64,000 bases of DNA from Nematostella vectensis (Eukaryota; Cnidaria; Anthozoa; Actiniaria; Edwardsiidae), in assembly GCF_932526225.1 (NCBI RefSeq), contig NC_064043.1, positions 682,001-746,000 on the forward strand, given 5' to 3'. Every line of letters starts with the position of its first letter. The stretch's first letter is position 1. Shown here one piece after another: positions 50,601 to 62,530 of this stretch. Under the pieces are notes generated by a model. That model saw only the letters and a list, made by a program, of their open reading frames with translations, was not told where the DNA came from and searched no databases. Position numbers and translations under genes: made by a program.

Positions 50601-52560
50601 CGCTCGATAGATTGATATACCTTTTTTTCCGAGTATACTGTTTTTTTTTTCCTAATGTTACTTTTTGGAATTTACATTCGGAAAAAAAATTATCGATTGT
50701 AACCTTTTAAAGGTTACACTCGTAAAACAAATTCCCGAATGTAACCCTGAAGCTTTTCCCGAATGTAACCTCCAGTCCGATGGTGACTTTGTTTGGGATA
50801 GTTTACGATACCAATAGTATTAAAAGTAATTTTCATTACAATTCCCTTCAGCAATGCCACGTTAGTCTTTCGTTGCGGGCACTTGACTACTAACGCAGCG
50901 ACCCGGGTTCGATTCCTGCTGATAGCCTGTTTTTTTTTTTTGTTTTTTTTTTTTTTAAATATCGATACTTAATTATACTGTTCTTGGTGTGTCATGACAT
51001 AAAAAGAAGGTATATAGTCATTTTTATGTACTCTCAGCATCTTTGATGTGCTCATGCTTTGTTCAGGATCCTGTACATATTTTATGCACACAAGAACTAA
51101 CTAGATTCCTTGGATAACTTGATTAAGTAGATTCTAACATAGAGCATAGCGCTTGATAGATTGATATACCTTTTTTCCGAGTATACTGTTTTATTTTTCC
51201 TAATGTTACATTTTGGAATTTACATTCGGAAAAAAAATTATCGATTGTAACCTTTTGGAGGTTACACTCGTAAAACAAATTCCCGAATGTAACCCTGAAG
51301 CTTTTCCCGAATGTAACCTCCAGTCCGATGGTAACTTTGTTTGGGATAGTTTACGATACCAATAGTATTAAAAGTAATTATCATTACAATTCCCTTCAGC
51401 AATGCCACGTTAGTCTTTCGTTGCTTGCACTTGACTACTAACGCAGCGACCCGGGTTCGATTCCCGCTGATAGCCTATTTTTTTTTTCTTTATTTTTTTT
51501 TAAATATCGATATTTAATTATACTGTTCTTGGTGTGTCATGACATAAAAAGAAGGTATAGGGACATTTTTATGTACTCTCAGCATCTTTGATGTGCTCAT
51601 GCTTTGTTCAGGTTCCTGTACATATTTTATGCACACAAGAACTAACTAGATTCCTTGGATAACTTGATTAAGTAGATTCTAACATAGAGCATAGCGCTCG
51701 ATAGATTGATATACCTTTTTTTCCGAGTATACTGTTTTATCTTTCCTAATGTTACTTTTTGGAATTTACATTCGGAAAAAAAATTATCGATTGTAATCTT
51801 TTGGAGGTTACACTCGTAAAACAAATTCCCGAATGTAACCCTGAAGCTTTTCCCGAATGTAACCTCCAGTCCGATGGTGACTTTGCTTGGGATAGTTTAC
51901 GACACCAATAGTATTAAAAGTAATTTTCATTACAATTCCCTTCAGCAATGCCACGTTAGTCTTTCGTTGCGGGCACTTGACTACTAACGCAGTGACCCGG
52001 GTTCGATTCCCGCTGATAGCCTATTTTTTTTCTTTATTTTTTTTTAAATATCGATACTTAATTATACTGTTCTTGGTGTGTCATGACATAAAAAGAAGGT
52101 ATAGGGACATTTTTATGTACTCTCAGCATCTTTGATGTGCTCATGCCTTGTTCAGGATCCTGTACATATTTTATGCACACAAGAACTAACTAGATTTTTT
52201 GGATAACTTGATTAAGTAGATTCTAACATAGAGCATAGCGCTCGATAGATTGATATACCTTTTTTTCCGAGTTTACTGTTTTTTTTTTCCTAATGTTACT
52301 TTTTGGAATTTACATTCGGAAAAAAAATTATCGATTGTAACCTTTTAAAGGTTACACTCGTAAAACAAATTCCCGAATGTAACCCTGAAGCTTTTCCCGA
52401 ATGTAACCTCCAGTCCGATGGTGACTTTGTTTTGGATAGTTTACGATACCAATAGTATTAAAAGTAATTTTCATTACAATTCCCTTCAGCAATGCCACGT
52501 TAGTCTTTCGTTGCGAGCACTTGACTACTAACGCAGCGACCCGGGTTCGATTCCCGCTGA
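47660..52560 (-). repeat. Three tandem copies of a 3-unit repeat (1,637-1,638 bp)
   Basis: Unit type 1 is marked by GCGCTTGATAG (47875, 49511, 51149). Type 2 is marked by the broken BamHI palindrome (48334, 49971, 51609), ATCTTTCC and TGTAATC. Type 3 is marked by CATGCCTTG, ATTTTTTGGAT and the TTTTAAAGG hairpin. Spacings are 1,636-1,638 bp. A further copy of the set is carried in the second 6.24-kb copy (57393, 57853). Confidence 0.85.
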
Positions 52561-55500
52561 TAGCCTATTTTTTTTCTTTATTTTTTTTAAATATCGATAC
52601 TTAATTATACTGTTCTTGGTGTGTCATGACATTAAAAGAATGTATAGGGAGATTTTTATGTACTCTCAGCATCTTTGATGTGCTCATGCTTTGTTCAGGA
52701 TCCTGTACATATTTTATGCACACAAGAACTAACTAGATTCCTTGGATAACTTGATTGAGTAGATTCTAACATAGAGCATAGCGCTCGATAGATTGATATA
52801 CCTTTTTTTCCGTGTATACTGTTTTATTTTTCCTAATGTTACTTTTTGGAATTTACATTCGGAAAAAAAATGATCGATTGTAACCTTTTGGAGGTTACAC
52901 TCGTAAAACAAATTCCCGAATGTAACCCTGAAGCTTTTCCCGAATGTAACCTCCAGTCCGATGGTGACTTTGCTTGGGATAGGTTACGATACCAATAGTA
53001 TTAAAAGTAATTTTCATTACAATTCTTTTCAGCAATGCCACGTTAGTCTTTCGTTGCGGGCACTTGACTACTAACGCAGCAACCCGGGTTCGATTCCCGC
53101 TTATAGCCTATTTTTTTCTTTGTTTTTTTTTTTTAAATATCGATACTTAATTATACTGTTCTTGGTGTGTCATGACATAAAAAGAAGGTATATGGTCATT
53201 TTTATGTACTCTCAGCATCTTTGATGTGCTCATGCTTTGTTCAGGATCCTGTATATAAATTATGCACACAAGAACTAACTAGATTCCTTGGATAACTTGA
53301 TTAAGTAGATTGTAACATAGAGCATAGCGCTCGATAGATTGATATACCTTTTTTTCCGAGTATACTGTTTTATTTTTCCTAATGTTACATTTTGGAATTT
53401 ACATTCGGAAAAAAAATTATCGATTGTAACCTTTTGGAGGTTACACTCGTAAAACAAATTCCCGAATGTAACCCTGAAGCTTTTCCCGAATGTAACCTCC
53501 AGTCCGATGGTGACTTTGTTTGGGATAGTTTACGATACCAATAGTATTAAAAGTAATTATCATTACAATTCCCTTCAGCAATGCCACGTTAGTCTTTCGT
53601 TGCGGGCACTTGACTCCTAACGCAGCGACCCGGGTTCGATTCCCGCTGATAGCCTTTTTTTCTTTATTTGTTTTTTAAAAATATCGATACTTAATTATAC
53701 TGTTCTTGGTGTGTCATGACATAAAAAGAAGGTATATGGTCATTTTTATGTACTCTCAGCATCTTTGATGTGCTCATGCTTTGTTCAGGATCCTGTACAT
53801 ATTTTATGCACACAAGAACTAACTAGATTCCTTGGATAACTTGATTAAGTAGATTCTAACATAGAGCATAGCGCTCGATAGATTGATATACCTTTTTTTC
53901 CGAGTATACTGTTTTATTTTTCCTAATGTTACTTTTTGGAATTTACATTCGGAAAAAAAATTATCGATTGTAATCTTTTGGAGGTTACACTCGTAAAACA
54001 AATTCCCGAATGTAACCCAGAAGCTTTTCCCGAATGTAACCTCCAGTCCGATGGTGACTTTGCTTGGGATAGTTTACGATACCAATAGTATTAAAAGCAA
54101 TTTTCATTACAATTCCCTTCAGCAATGCCACGTTAGTCTTTCGTTCCGGGCACTTGAGTACTAACGCAGCTACCCGGGTTCGATTCCCGCTGATAGCCTA
54201 TTTTTTTTTTCTTTATTTTTTTTTTAAATATCGATACTTAATTAAACTGTTCTTGGTGTGTCATGACATAAAAAGAAGGTATATGGTCATTTTTATGTAC
54301 TCTCAGCATCTTTGATGTGCTCATGCTTTGTTCAGGATCCTGTACATATTTTATGCACACAAGAACTAACTAGATTCCTTGGATAACTCGATTAAGTAGA
54401 TTCTAACATAGAGCATAGCGCTCGATAGATTGATATACCTTTTTTTCCGAGTATGCTGTTTTATTTTTCCTAATGTTACTTTTTGGAATTTACATTCGGA
54501 AAAAAAATTATCGATTGTAACCTTTTGGAGGTTACACTCGTAAAACACATTCCCGAATGTAACCCTGAAGCTTTTCCCGAATGTAACCTCCAGTCCGATG
54601 GTGACTTTTCTTGGGATAGTTTACGATACCAATAGTATTAAAAGTAATTTTCATTACAATTCCCTTCAGCAATGCCACGTTAGTCTTTCGTTGCGGGCAC
54701 TTGACTACTAACGCAGCTACCCGGGTTCGATTCCCGCTGATAGCCTATTCTTTTTTCTTTATTTTATTTTTTTTAATATCGATACTTTATTATACTGTTC
54801 TTGGTGTGTCATGACATAAAAAGAAGGTATAGGGACATTTTTATGTACTCTCAGCATCTTTGATGTGCTCATGCTTTGTTCAGGATCCTGTACATATTTT
54901 ATGCACACAAGAACTAACTAGATTCCTTGGATAACTTGATTAAGTAGATTCTAACATAGAGCATAGCGCTCGATAGATTGATATACCTTTTTTCCGAGTA
55001 TACTGTTTCATTTTTCCTAATGTTACTTTTTGGAATTTACATTCGGAAAAAAAATTATCGATTGTAACCTTTTGGAGGTTACACTCGTAAAACAAATTCC
55101 CGAATGTAACCCTGAAGCTTTTCCCGAATGTAACCTCCAGGCCGATGGTGACTTCTTTGCTTGGGATAGTTTACGATACCAATAGTATTTATAGTAATTT
55201 TCATTACAATTCCCTTCAGCAATGCCACGTTTGTCTTTCGTTGCGGGCACTTGACTACTAACGTAGCAACCCGGGTTCGATTCCCGCTTATAACCTATTT
55301 TTTTTTTTCTTTGTTTTTTTTTTTTTAAATATCGATACTTAATTATACTGTTCTTGGTGTGTCATGACATAAAAAGAAGGTATAGGGACATTTTTATGTA
55401 CTCTCAGCATCTTTGATGTGCTCATGCTTTGTTCAGGATCCTGTACATATTTTATGCACAAAAGAACTAACTAGATTGCTTGACTTGACTACTATTGCAG

Positions 55501-56284
55501 CGACCCGGGTTCGATTCCCGCTGATAGCCTAATTTTTTTTCTTTATGTTTTTTTTTAAATATCGATACTTAATTATACTGTTCTTGGTGTGTCATGACAT
55601 AAAAAGAAGGTATAGGGACATTTTTTGTGTACTCTCAGCATCTTTGATGTGCTCATGCTTTGTTCAGGATCCTGTACATATTTTATGCACACAAAAACTA
55701 ACTAGATTCCTTGGATAACTTGATTAAGTAGATTCTAACATAGAGCATAGCGCTCGATAGATTGATATACCTTTTTTTCCGAGTATACTGTTTTATTTTT
55801 CCTAATGTTACTTTTTGGAATTTACATTCGGAAAAAAAAATTATCGATTGTAACCTTTTGGAGGTTACACTCGTAAAACAAATTCCCGAATGTAACCCTG
55901 AAGCTCTTCCCGAATGTAACCTCCAGTCCGATGGTGACTTTGCTTGGGATAGTTTACGATACCAATAGTATTAAAAGTAATTTTCATTACAATTCCCTTC
56001 AGCAATGCCACGTTAGTCTTTCGTTGCCGGCACTTGACTACTAACGCAGCGACCCGGGTTCGATTCCTGCTGATAGCCTGTTTTTTTTCTTTGTTTTTTT
56101 TTTTTTAAATATCGATACTTAATTATACTGTTCTTGGTGTGTCATGACATAAAAAGAAGGTATAGGGACATTTTTATGTACTCTCGGCATCTTTGATGTG
56201 CTCATGCTTTGTTCAGGATCCTGTACATATTTTATGCACACAAGAACTAACTAGATTCCTTGGATAACTTGATTAAGTAGATTG
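50040..56284 (-). repeat. Copy A of a recent 6,244-bp higher-order repeat
   Basis: Matches copy B at an offset of 6,243-6,244 bp; the one-base change falls in the T tract near 50935. Private changes shared with copy B include GATGGTAACTTTG (about 51328 and 57572), TTTTTTGTGTACT (about 55620 and 61864), GTATATAAATTATGC (about 53250 and 59494) and GAAGCTCTTCCC (about 55901 and 62145). Few differences were seen: GATCG against GACG near 52872 and 59116, GACACC at 51901, and CCTCCAG against CCTCAAG near 57013. Edges are approximate. Confidence 0.9.
55274..55508 (-). repeat. Shortened satellite unit (234 bp), copy A of the 6.24-kb repeat
   Basis: Same ACTATTGCAG type. Preceded by the TTC-insertion unit and followed by the ACACAAAAAC unit. 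Lies exactly 6,244 bp before its partner at 61518-61752. Confidence 0.9.
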
Positions 56285-59200
56285 TAACATAGAGCATAGC
56301 GCTCGATAGATTGATATACCTTTTTTTCCGAGTATACTGTTTTATCTTTCCTAATGTTACTTTTTGGAATTTACATTCGGAAAAAAAATTATCGATTGTA
56401 ATCTTTTGGAGGTTACACTCGTAAAACAAATTCCCGAATGTAACCCTGAAGCTTTTCCCGAATGTAACCTCCAGTCCGATGGTGACTTTGCTTGGGATAG
56501 TTTACGATACCAATAGTATTAAAAGTAATTTTCATTACAATTCCCTTCAGCAATGCCACGTTAGTCTTTCGTTGCGGGCACTTGACTACTAACGCAGCGA
56601 CCCGGGTTCGATTCCCGCTGATAGCCTATTTTTTTTCTTTATTTTTTTTTAAATATCGATACTTAATTATACTGTTCTTGGTGTGTCATGACATAAAAAG
56701 AAGGTATAGGGACATTTTTATGTACTCTCAGCATCTTTGATGTGCTCATGCCTTGTTCAGGATCCTGTACATATTTTATGCACACAAGAACTAACTAGAT
56801 TTTTTGGATAACTTGATTAAGTAGATTCTAACATAGAGCATAGCGCTCGATAGATTGATATACCTTTTTTTCCGAGTATACTGTTTTTTTTTTCCTAATG
56901 TTACTTTTTGGAATTTACATTCGGAAAAAAAATTATCGATTGTAACCTTTTAAAGGTTACACTCGTAAAACAAATTCCCGAATGTAACCCTGAAGCTTTT
57001 CCCGAATGTAACCTCAAGTCCGATGGTGACTTTGTTTGGGATAGTTTACGATACCAATAGTATTAAAAGTAATTTTCATTACAATTCCCTTCAGCAATGC
57101 CACGTTAGTCTTTCGTTGCGGGCACTTGACTACTAACGCAGCGACCCGGGTTCGATTCCTGCTGATAGCCTGTTTTTTTTTTTTTGTTTTTTTTTTTTTT
57201 AAATATCGATACTTAATTATACTGTTCTTGGTGTGTCATGACATAAAAAGAAGGTATATAGTCATTTTTATGTACTCTCAGCATCTTTGATGTGCTCATG
57301 CTTTGTTCAGGATCCTGTACATATTTTATGCACACAAGAACTAACTAGATTCCTTGGATAACTTGATTAAGTAGATTCTAACATAGAGCATAGCGCTTGA
57401 TAGATTGATATACCTTTTTTCCGAGTATACTGTTTTATTTTTCCTAATGTTACATTTTGGAATTTACATTCGGAAAAAAAATTATCGATTGTAACCTTTT
57501 GGAGGTTACACTCGTAAAACAAATTCCCGAATGTAACCCTGAAGCTTTTCCCGAATGTAACCTCCAGTCCGATGGTAACTTTGTTTGGGATAGTTTACGA
57601 TACCAATAGTATTAAAAGTAATTATCATTACAATTCCCTTCAGCAATGCCACGTTAGTCTTTCGTTGCTTGCACTTGACTACTAACGCAGCGACCCGGGT
57701 TCGATTCCCGCTGATAGCCTATTTTTTTTTTCTTTATTTTTTTTTAAATATCGATATTTAATTATACTGTTCTTGGTGTGTCATGACATAAAAAGAAGGT
57801 ATAGGGACATTTTTATGTACTCTCAGCATCTTTGATGTGCTCATGCTTTGTTCAGGTTCCTGTACATATTTTATGCACACAAGAACTAACTAGATTCCTT
57901 GGATAACTTGATTAAGTAGATTCTAACATAGAGCATAGCGCTCGATAGATTGATATACCTTTTTTTCCGAGTATACTGTTTTATCTTTCCTAATGTTACT
58001 TTTTGGAATTTACATTCGGAAAAAAAATTATCGATTGTAATCTTTTGGAGGTTACACTCGTAAAACAAATTCCCGAATGTAACCCTGAAGCTTTTCCCGA
58101 ATGTAACCTCCAGTCCGATGGTGACTTTGCTTGGGATAGTTTACGATACCAATAGTATTAAAAGTAATTTTCATTACAATTCCCTTCAGCAATGCCACGT
58201 TAGTCTTTCGTTGCGGGCACTTGACTACTAACGCAGTGACCCGGGTTCGATTCCCGCTGATAGCCTATTTTTTTTCTTTATTTTTTTTTAAATATCGATA
58301 CTTAATTATACTGTTCTTGGTGTGTCATGACATAAAAAGAAGGTATAGGGACATTTTTATGTACTCTCAGCATCTTTGATGTGCTCATGCCTTGTTCAGG
58401 ATCCTGTACATATTTTATGCACACAAGAACTAACTAGATTTTTTGGATAACTTGATTAAGTAGATTCTAACATAGAGCATAGCGCTCGATAGATTGATAT
58501 ACCTTTTTTTCCGAGTTTACTGTTTTTTTTTTCCTAATGTTACTTTTTGGAATTTACATTCGGAAAAAAAAATTATCGATTGTAACCTTTTAAAGGTTAC
58601 ACTCGTAAAACAAATTCCCGAATGTAACCCTGAAGCTTTTCCCGAATGTAACCTCCAGTCCGATGGTGACTTTGTTTTGGATAGTTTACGATACCAATAG
58701 TATTAAAAGTAATTTTCATTACAATTCCCTTCAGCAATGCCACGTTAGTCTTTCGTTGCGAGCACTTGACTACTAACGCAGCGACCCGGGTTCGATTCCC
58801 GCTGATAGCCTATTTTTTTTCTTTATTTTTTTTAAATATCGATACTTAATTATACTGTTCTTGGTGTGTCATGACATTAAAAGAATGTATAGGGAGATTT
58901 TTATGTACTCTCAGCATCTTTGATGTGCTCATGCTTTGTTCAGGATCCTGTACATATTTTATGCACACAAGAACTAACTAGATTCCTTGGATAACTTGAT
59001 TGAGTAGATTCTAACATAGAGCATAGCGCTCGATAGATTGATATACCTTTTTTTCCGTGTATACTGTTTTATTTTTCCTAATGTTACTTTTTGGAATTTA
59101 CATTCGGAAAAAAAATGACGATTGTAACCTTTTGGAGGTTACACTCGTAAAACAAATTCCCGAATGTAACCCTGAAGCTTTTCCCGAATGTAACCTCCAG

Positions 59201-62200
59201 TCCGATGGTGACTTTGCTTGGGATAGGTTACGATACCAATAGTATTAAAAGTAATTTTCATTACAATTCTTTTCAGCAATGCCACGTTAGTCTTTCGTTG
59301 CGGGCACTTGACTACTAACGCAGCAACCCGGGTTCGATTCCCGCTTATAGCCTATTTTTTTCTTTGTTTTTTTTTTTTAAATATCGATACTTAATTATAC
59401 TGTTCTTGGTGTGTCATGACATAAAAAGAAGGTATATGGTCATTTTTATGTACTCTCAGCATCTTTGATGTGCTCATGCTTTGTTCAGGATCCTGTATAT
59501 AAATTATGCACACAAGAACTAACTAGATTCCTTGGATAACTTGATTAAGTAGATTGTAACATAGAGCATAGCGCTCGATAGATTGATATACCTTTTTTTC
59601 CGAGTATACTGTTTTATTTTTCCTAATGTTACATTTTGGAATTTACATTCGGAAAAAAAATTATCGATTGTAACCTTTTGGAGGTTACACTCGTAAAACA
59701 AATTCCCGAATGTAACCCTGAAGCTTTTCCCGAATGTAACCTCCAGTCCGATGGTGACTTTGTTTGGGATAGTTTACGATACCAATAGTATTAAAAGTAA
59801 TTATCATTACAATTCCCTTCAGCAATGCCACGTTAGTCTTTCGTTGCGGGCACTTGACTCCTAACGCAGCGACCCGGGTTCGATTCCCGCTGATAGCCTT
59901 TTTTTCTTTATTTGTTTTTTAAAAATATCGATACTTAATTATACTGTTCTTGGTGTGTCATGACATAAAAAGAAGGTATATGGTCATTTTTATGTACTCT
60001 CAGCATCTTTGATGTGCTCATGCTTTGTTCAGGATCCTGTACATATTTTATGCACACAAGAACTAACTAGATTCCTTGGATAACTTGATTAAGTAGATTC
60101 TAACATAGAGCATAGCGCTCGATAGATTGATATACCTTTTTTTCCGAGTATACTGTTTTATTTTTCCTAATGTTACTTTTTGGAATTTACATTCGGAAAA
60201 AAAATTATCGATTGTAATCTTTTGGAGGTTACACTCGTAAAACAAATTCCCGAATGTAACCCAGAAGCTTTTCCCGAATGTAACCTCCAGTCCGATGGTG
60301 ACTTTGCTTGGGATAGTTTACGATACCAATAGTATTAAAAGCAATTTTCATTACAATTCCCTTCAGCAATGCCACGTTAGTCTTTCGTTCCGGGCACTTG
60401 AGTACTAACGCAGCTACCCGGGTTCGATTCCCGCTGATAGCCTATTTTTTTTTTCTTTATTTTTTTTTTAAATATCGATACTTAATTAAACTGTTCTTGG
60501 TGTGTCATGACATAAAAAGAAGGTATATGGTCATTTTTATGTACTCTCAGCATCTTTGATGTGCTCATGCTTTGTTCAGGATCCTGTACATATTTTATGC
60601 ACACAAGAACTAACTAGATTCCTTGGATAACTCGATTAAGTAGATTCTAACATAGAGCATAGCGCTCGATAGATTGATATACCTTTTTTTCCGAGTATGC
60701 TGTTTTATTTTTCCTAATGTTACTTTTTGGAATTTACATTCGGAAAAAAAATTATCGATTGTAACCTTTTGGAGGTTACACTCGTAAAACACATTCCCGA
60801 ATGTAACCCTGAAGCTTTTCCCGAATGTAACCTCCAGTCCGATGGTGACTTTTCTTGGGATAGTTTACGATACCAATAGTATTAAAAGTAATTTTCATTA
60901 CAATTCCCTTCAGCAATGCCACGTTAGTCTTTCGTTGCGGGCACTTGACTACTAACGCAGCTACCCGGGTTCGATTCCCGCTGATAGCCTATTCTTTTTT
61001 CTTTATTTTATTTTTTTTAATATCGATACTTTATTATACTGTTCTTGGTGTGTCATGACATAAAAAGAAGGTATAGGGACATTTTTATGTACTCTCAGCA
61101 TCTTTGATGTGCTCATGCTTTGTTCAGGATCCTGTACATATTTTATGCACACAAGAACTAACTAGATTCCTTGGATAACTTGATTAAGTAGATTCTAACA
61201 TAGAGCATAGCGCTCGATAGATTGATATACCTTTTTTCCGAGTATACTGTTTCATTTTTCCTAATGTTACTTTTTGGAATTTACATTCGGAAAAAAAATT
61301 ATCGATTGTAACCTTTTGGAGGTTACACTCGTAAAACAAATTCCCGAATGTAACCCTGAAGCTTTTCCCGAATGTAACCTCCAGGCCGATGGTGACTTCT
61401 TTGCTTGGGATAGTTTACGATACCAATAGTATTTATAGTAATTTTCATTACAATTCCCTTCAGCAATGCCACGTTTGTCTTTCGTTGCGGGCACTTGACT
61501 ACTAACGTAGCAACCTGGGTTCGATTCCCGCTTATAACCTATTTTTTTTTTTCTTTGTTTTTTTTTTTTTAAATATCGATACTTAATTATACTGTTCTTG
61601 GTGTGTCATGACATAAAAAGAAGGTATAGGGACATTTTTATGTACTCTCAGCATCTTTGATGTGCTCATGCTTTGTTCAGGATCCTGTACATATTTTATG
61701 CACAAAAGAACTAACTAGATTGCTTGACTTGACTACTATTGCAGCGACCCGGGTTCGATTCCCGCTGATAGCCTAATTTTTTTTCTTTATGTTTTTTTTT
61801 AAATATCGATACTTAATTATACTGTTCTTGGTGTGTCATGACATAAAAAGAAGGTATAGGGACATTTTTTGTGTACTCTCAGCATCTTTGATGTGCTCAT
61901 GCTTTGTTCAGGATCCTGTACATATTTTATGCACACAAAAACTAACTAGATTCCTTGGATAACTTGATTAAGTAGATTCTAACATAGAGCATAGCGCTCG
62001 ATAGATTGATATACCTTTTTTTCCGAGTATACTGTTTTATTTTTCCTAATGTTACTTTTTGGAATTTACATTCGGAAAAAAAAATTATCGATTGTAACCT
62101 TTTGGAGGTTACACTCGTAAAACAAATTCCCGAATGTAACCCTGAAGCTCTTCCCGAATGTAACCTCCAGTCCGATGGTGACTTTGCTTGGGATAGTTTA

Positions 62201-62530
62201 CGATACCAATAGTATTAAAAGTAATTTTCATTACAATTCCCTTCAGCAATGCCACGTTAGTCTTTCGTTGCGGGCACTTGACTACTAACGCAGCGACCCG
62301 GGTTCGATTCCTGCTGATAGCCTGTTTTTTTTCTTTGTTTTTTTTTTTTTAAATATCGATACTTAATTATACTGTTCTTGGTGTGTCATGACATAAAAAG
62401 AAGGTATAGGGACATTTTTATGTACTCTCGGCATCTTTGATGTGCTCATGCTTTGTTCAGGATCCTGTACATATTTTATGCACACAAGAACTAACTAGAT
62501 TCCTTGGATAACTTGATTAAGTAGATTGTA
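56285..62530 (-). repeat. Copy B of the 6,244-bp higher-order repeat
   Basis: Directly adjoins copy A. Identity with the preceding copy holds until about 62.57 kb and then fades: TTTTTGCGAG at about 62570, and TTTTTCC for CTTTCC at about 62590. Beyond this, units of the AACCCAGAAGC type (about 63235) and the TTC-insertion type (about 63820) follow directly, skipping the AAAACACATTCCC unit found between them in both copies. Confidence 0.9.
61518..61752 (-). repeat. Shortened satellite unit (234 bp), copy B of the 6.24-kb repeat
   Basis: Partner of 55274-55508. One clear difference is CAACCTGGG at about 61511 against CAACCCGGG in copy A, which removes the SmaI site in copy B. Confidence 0.9.
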
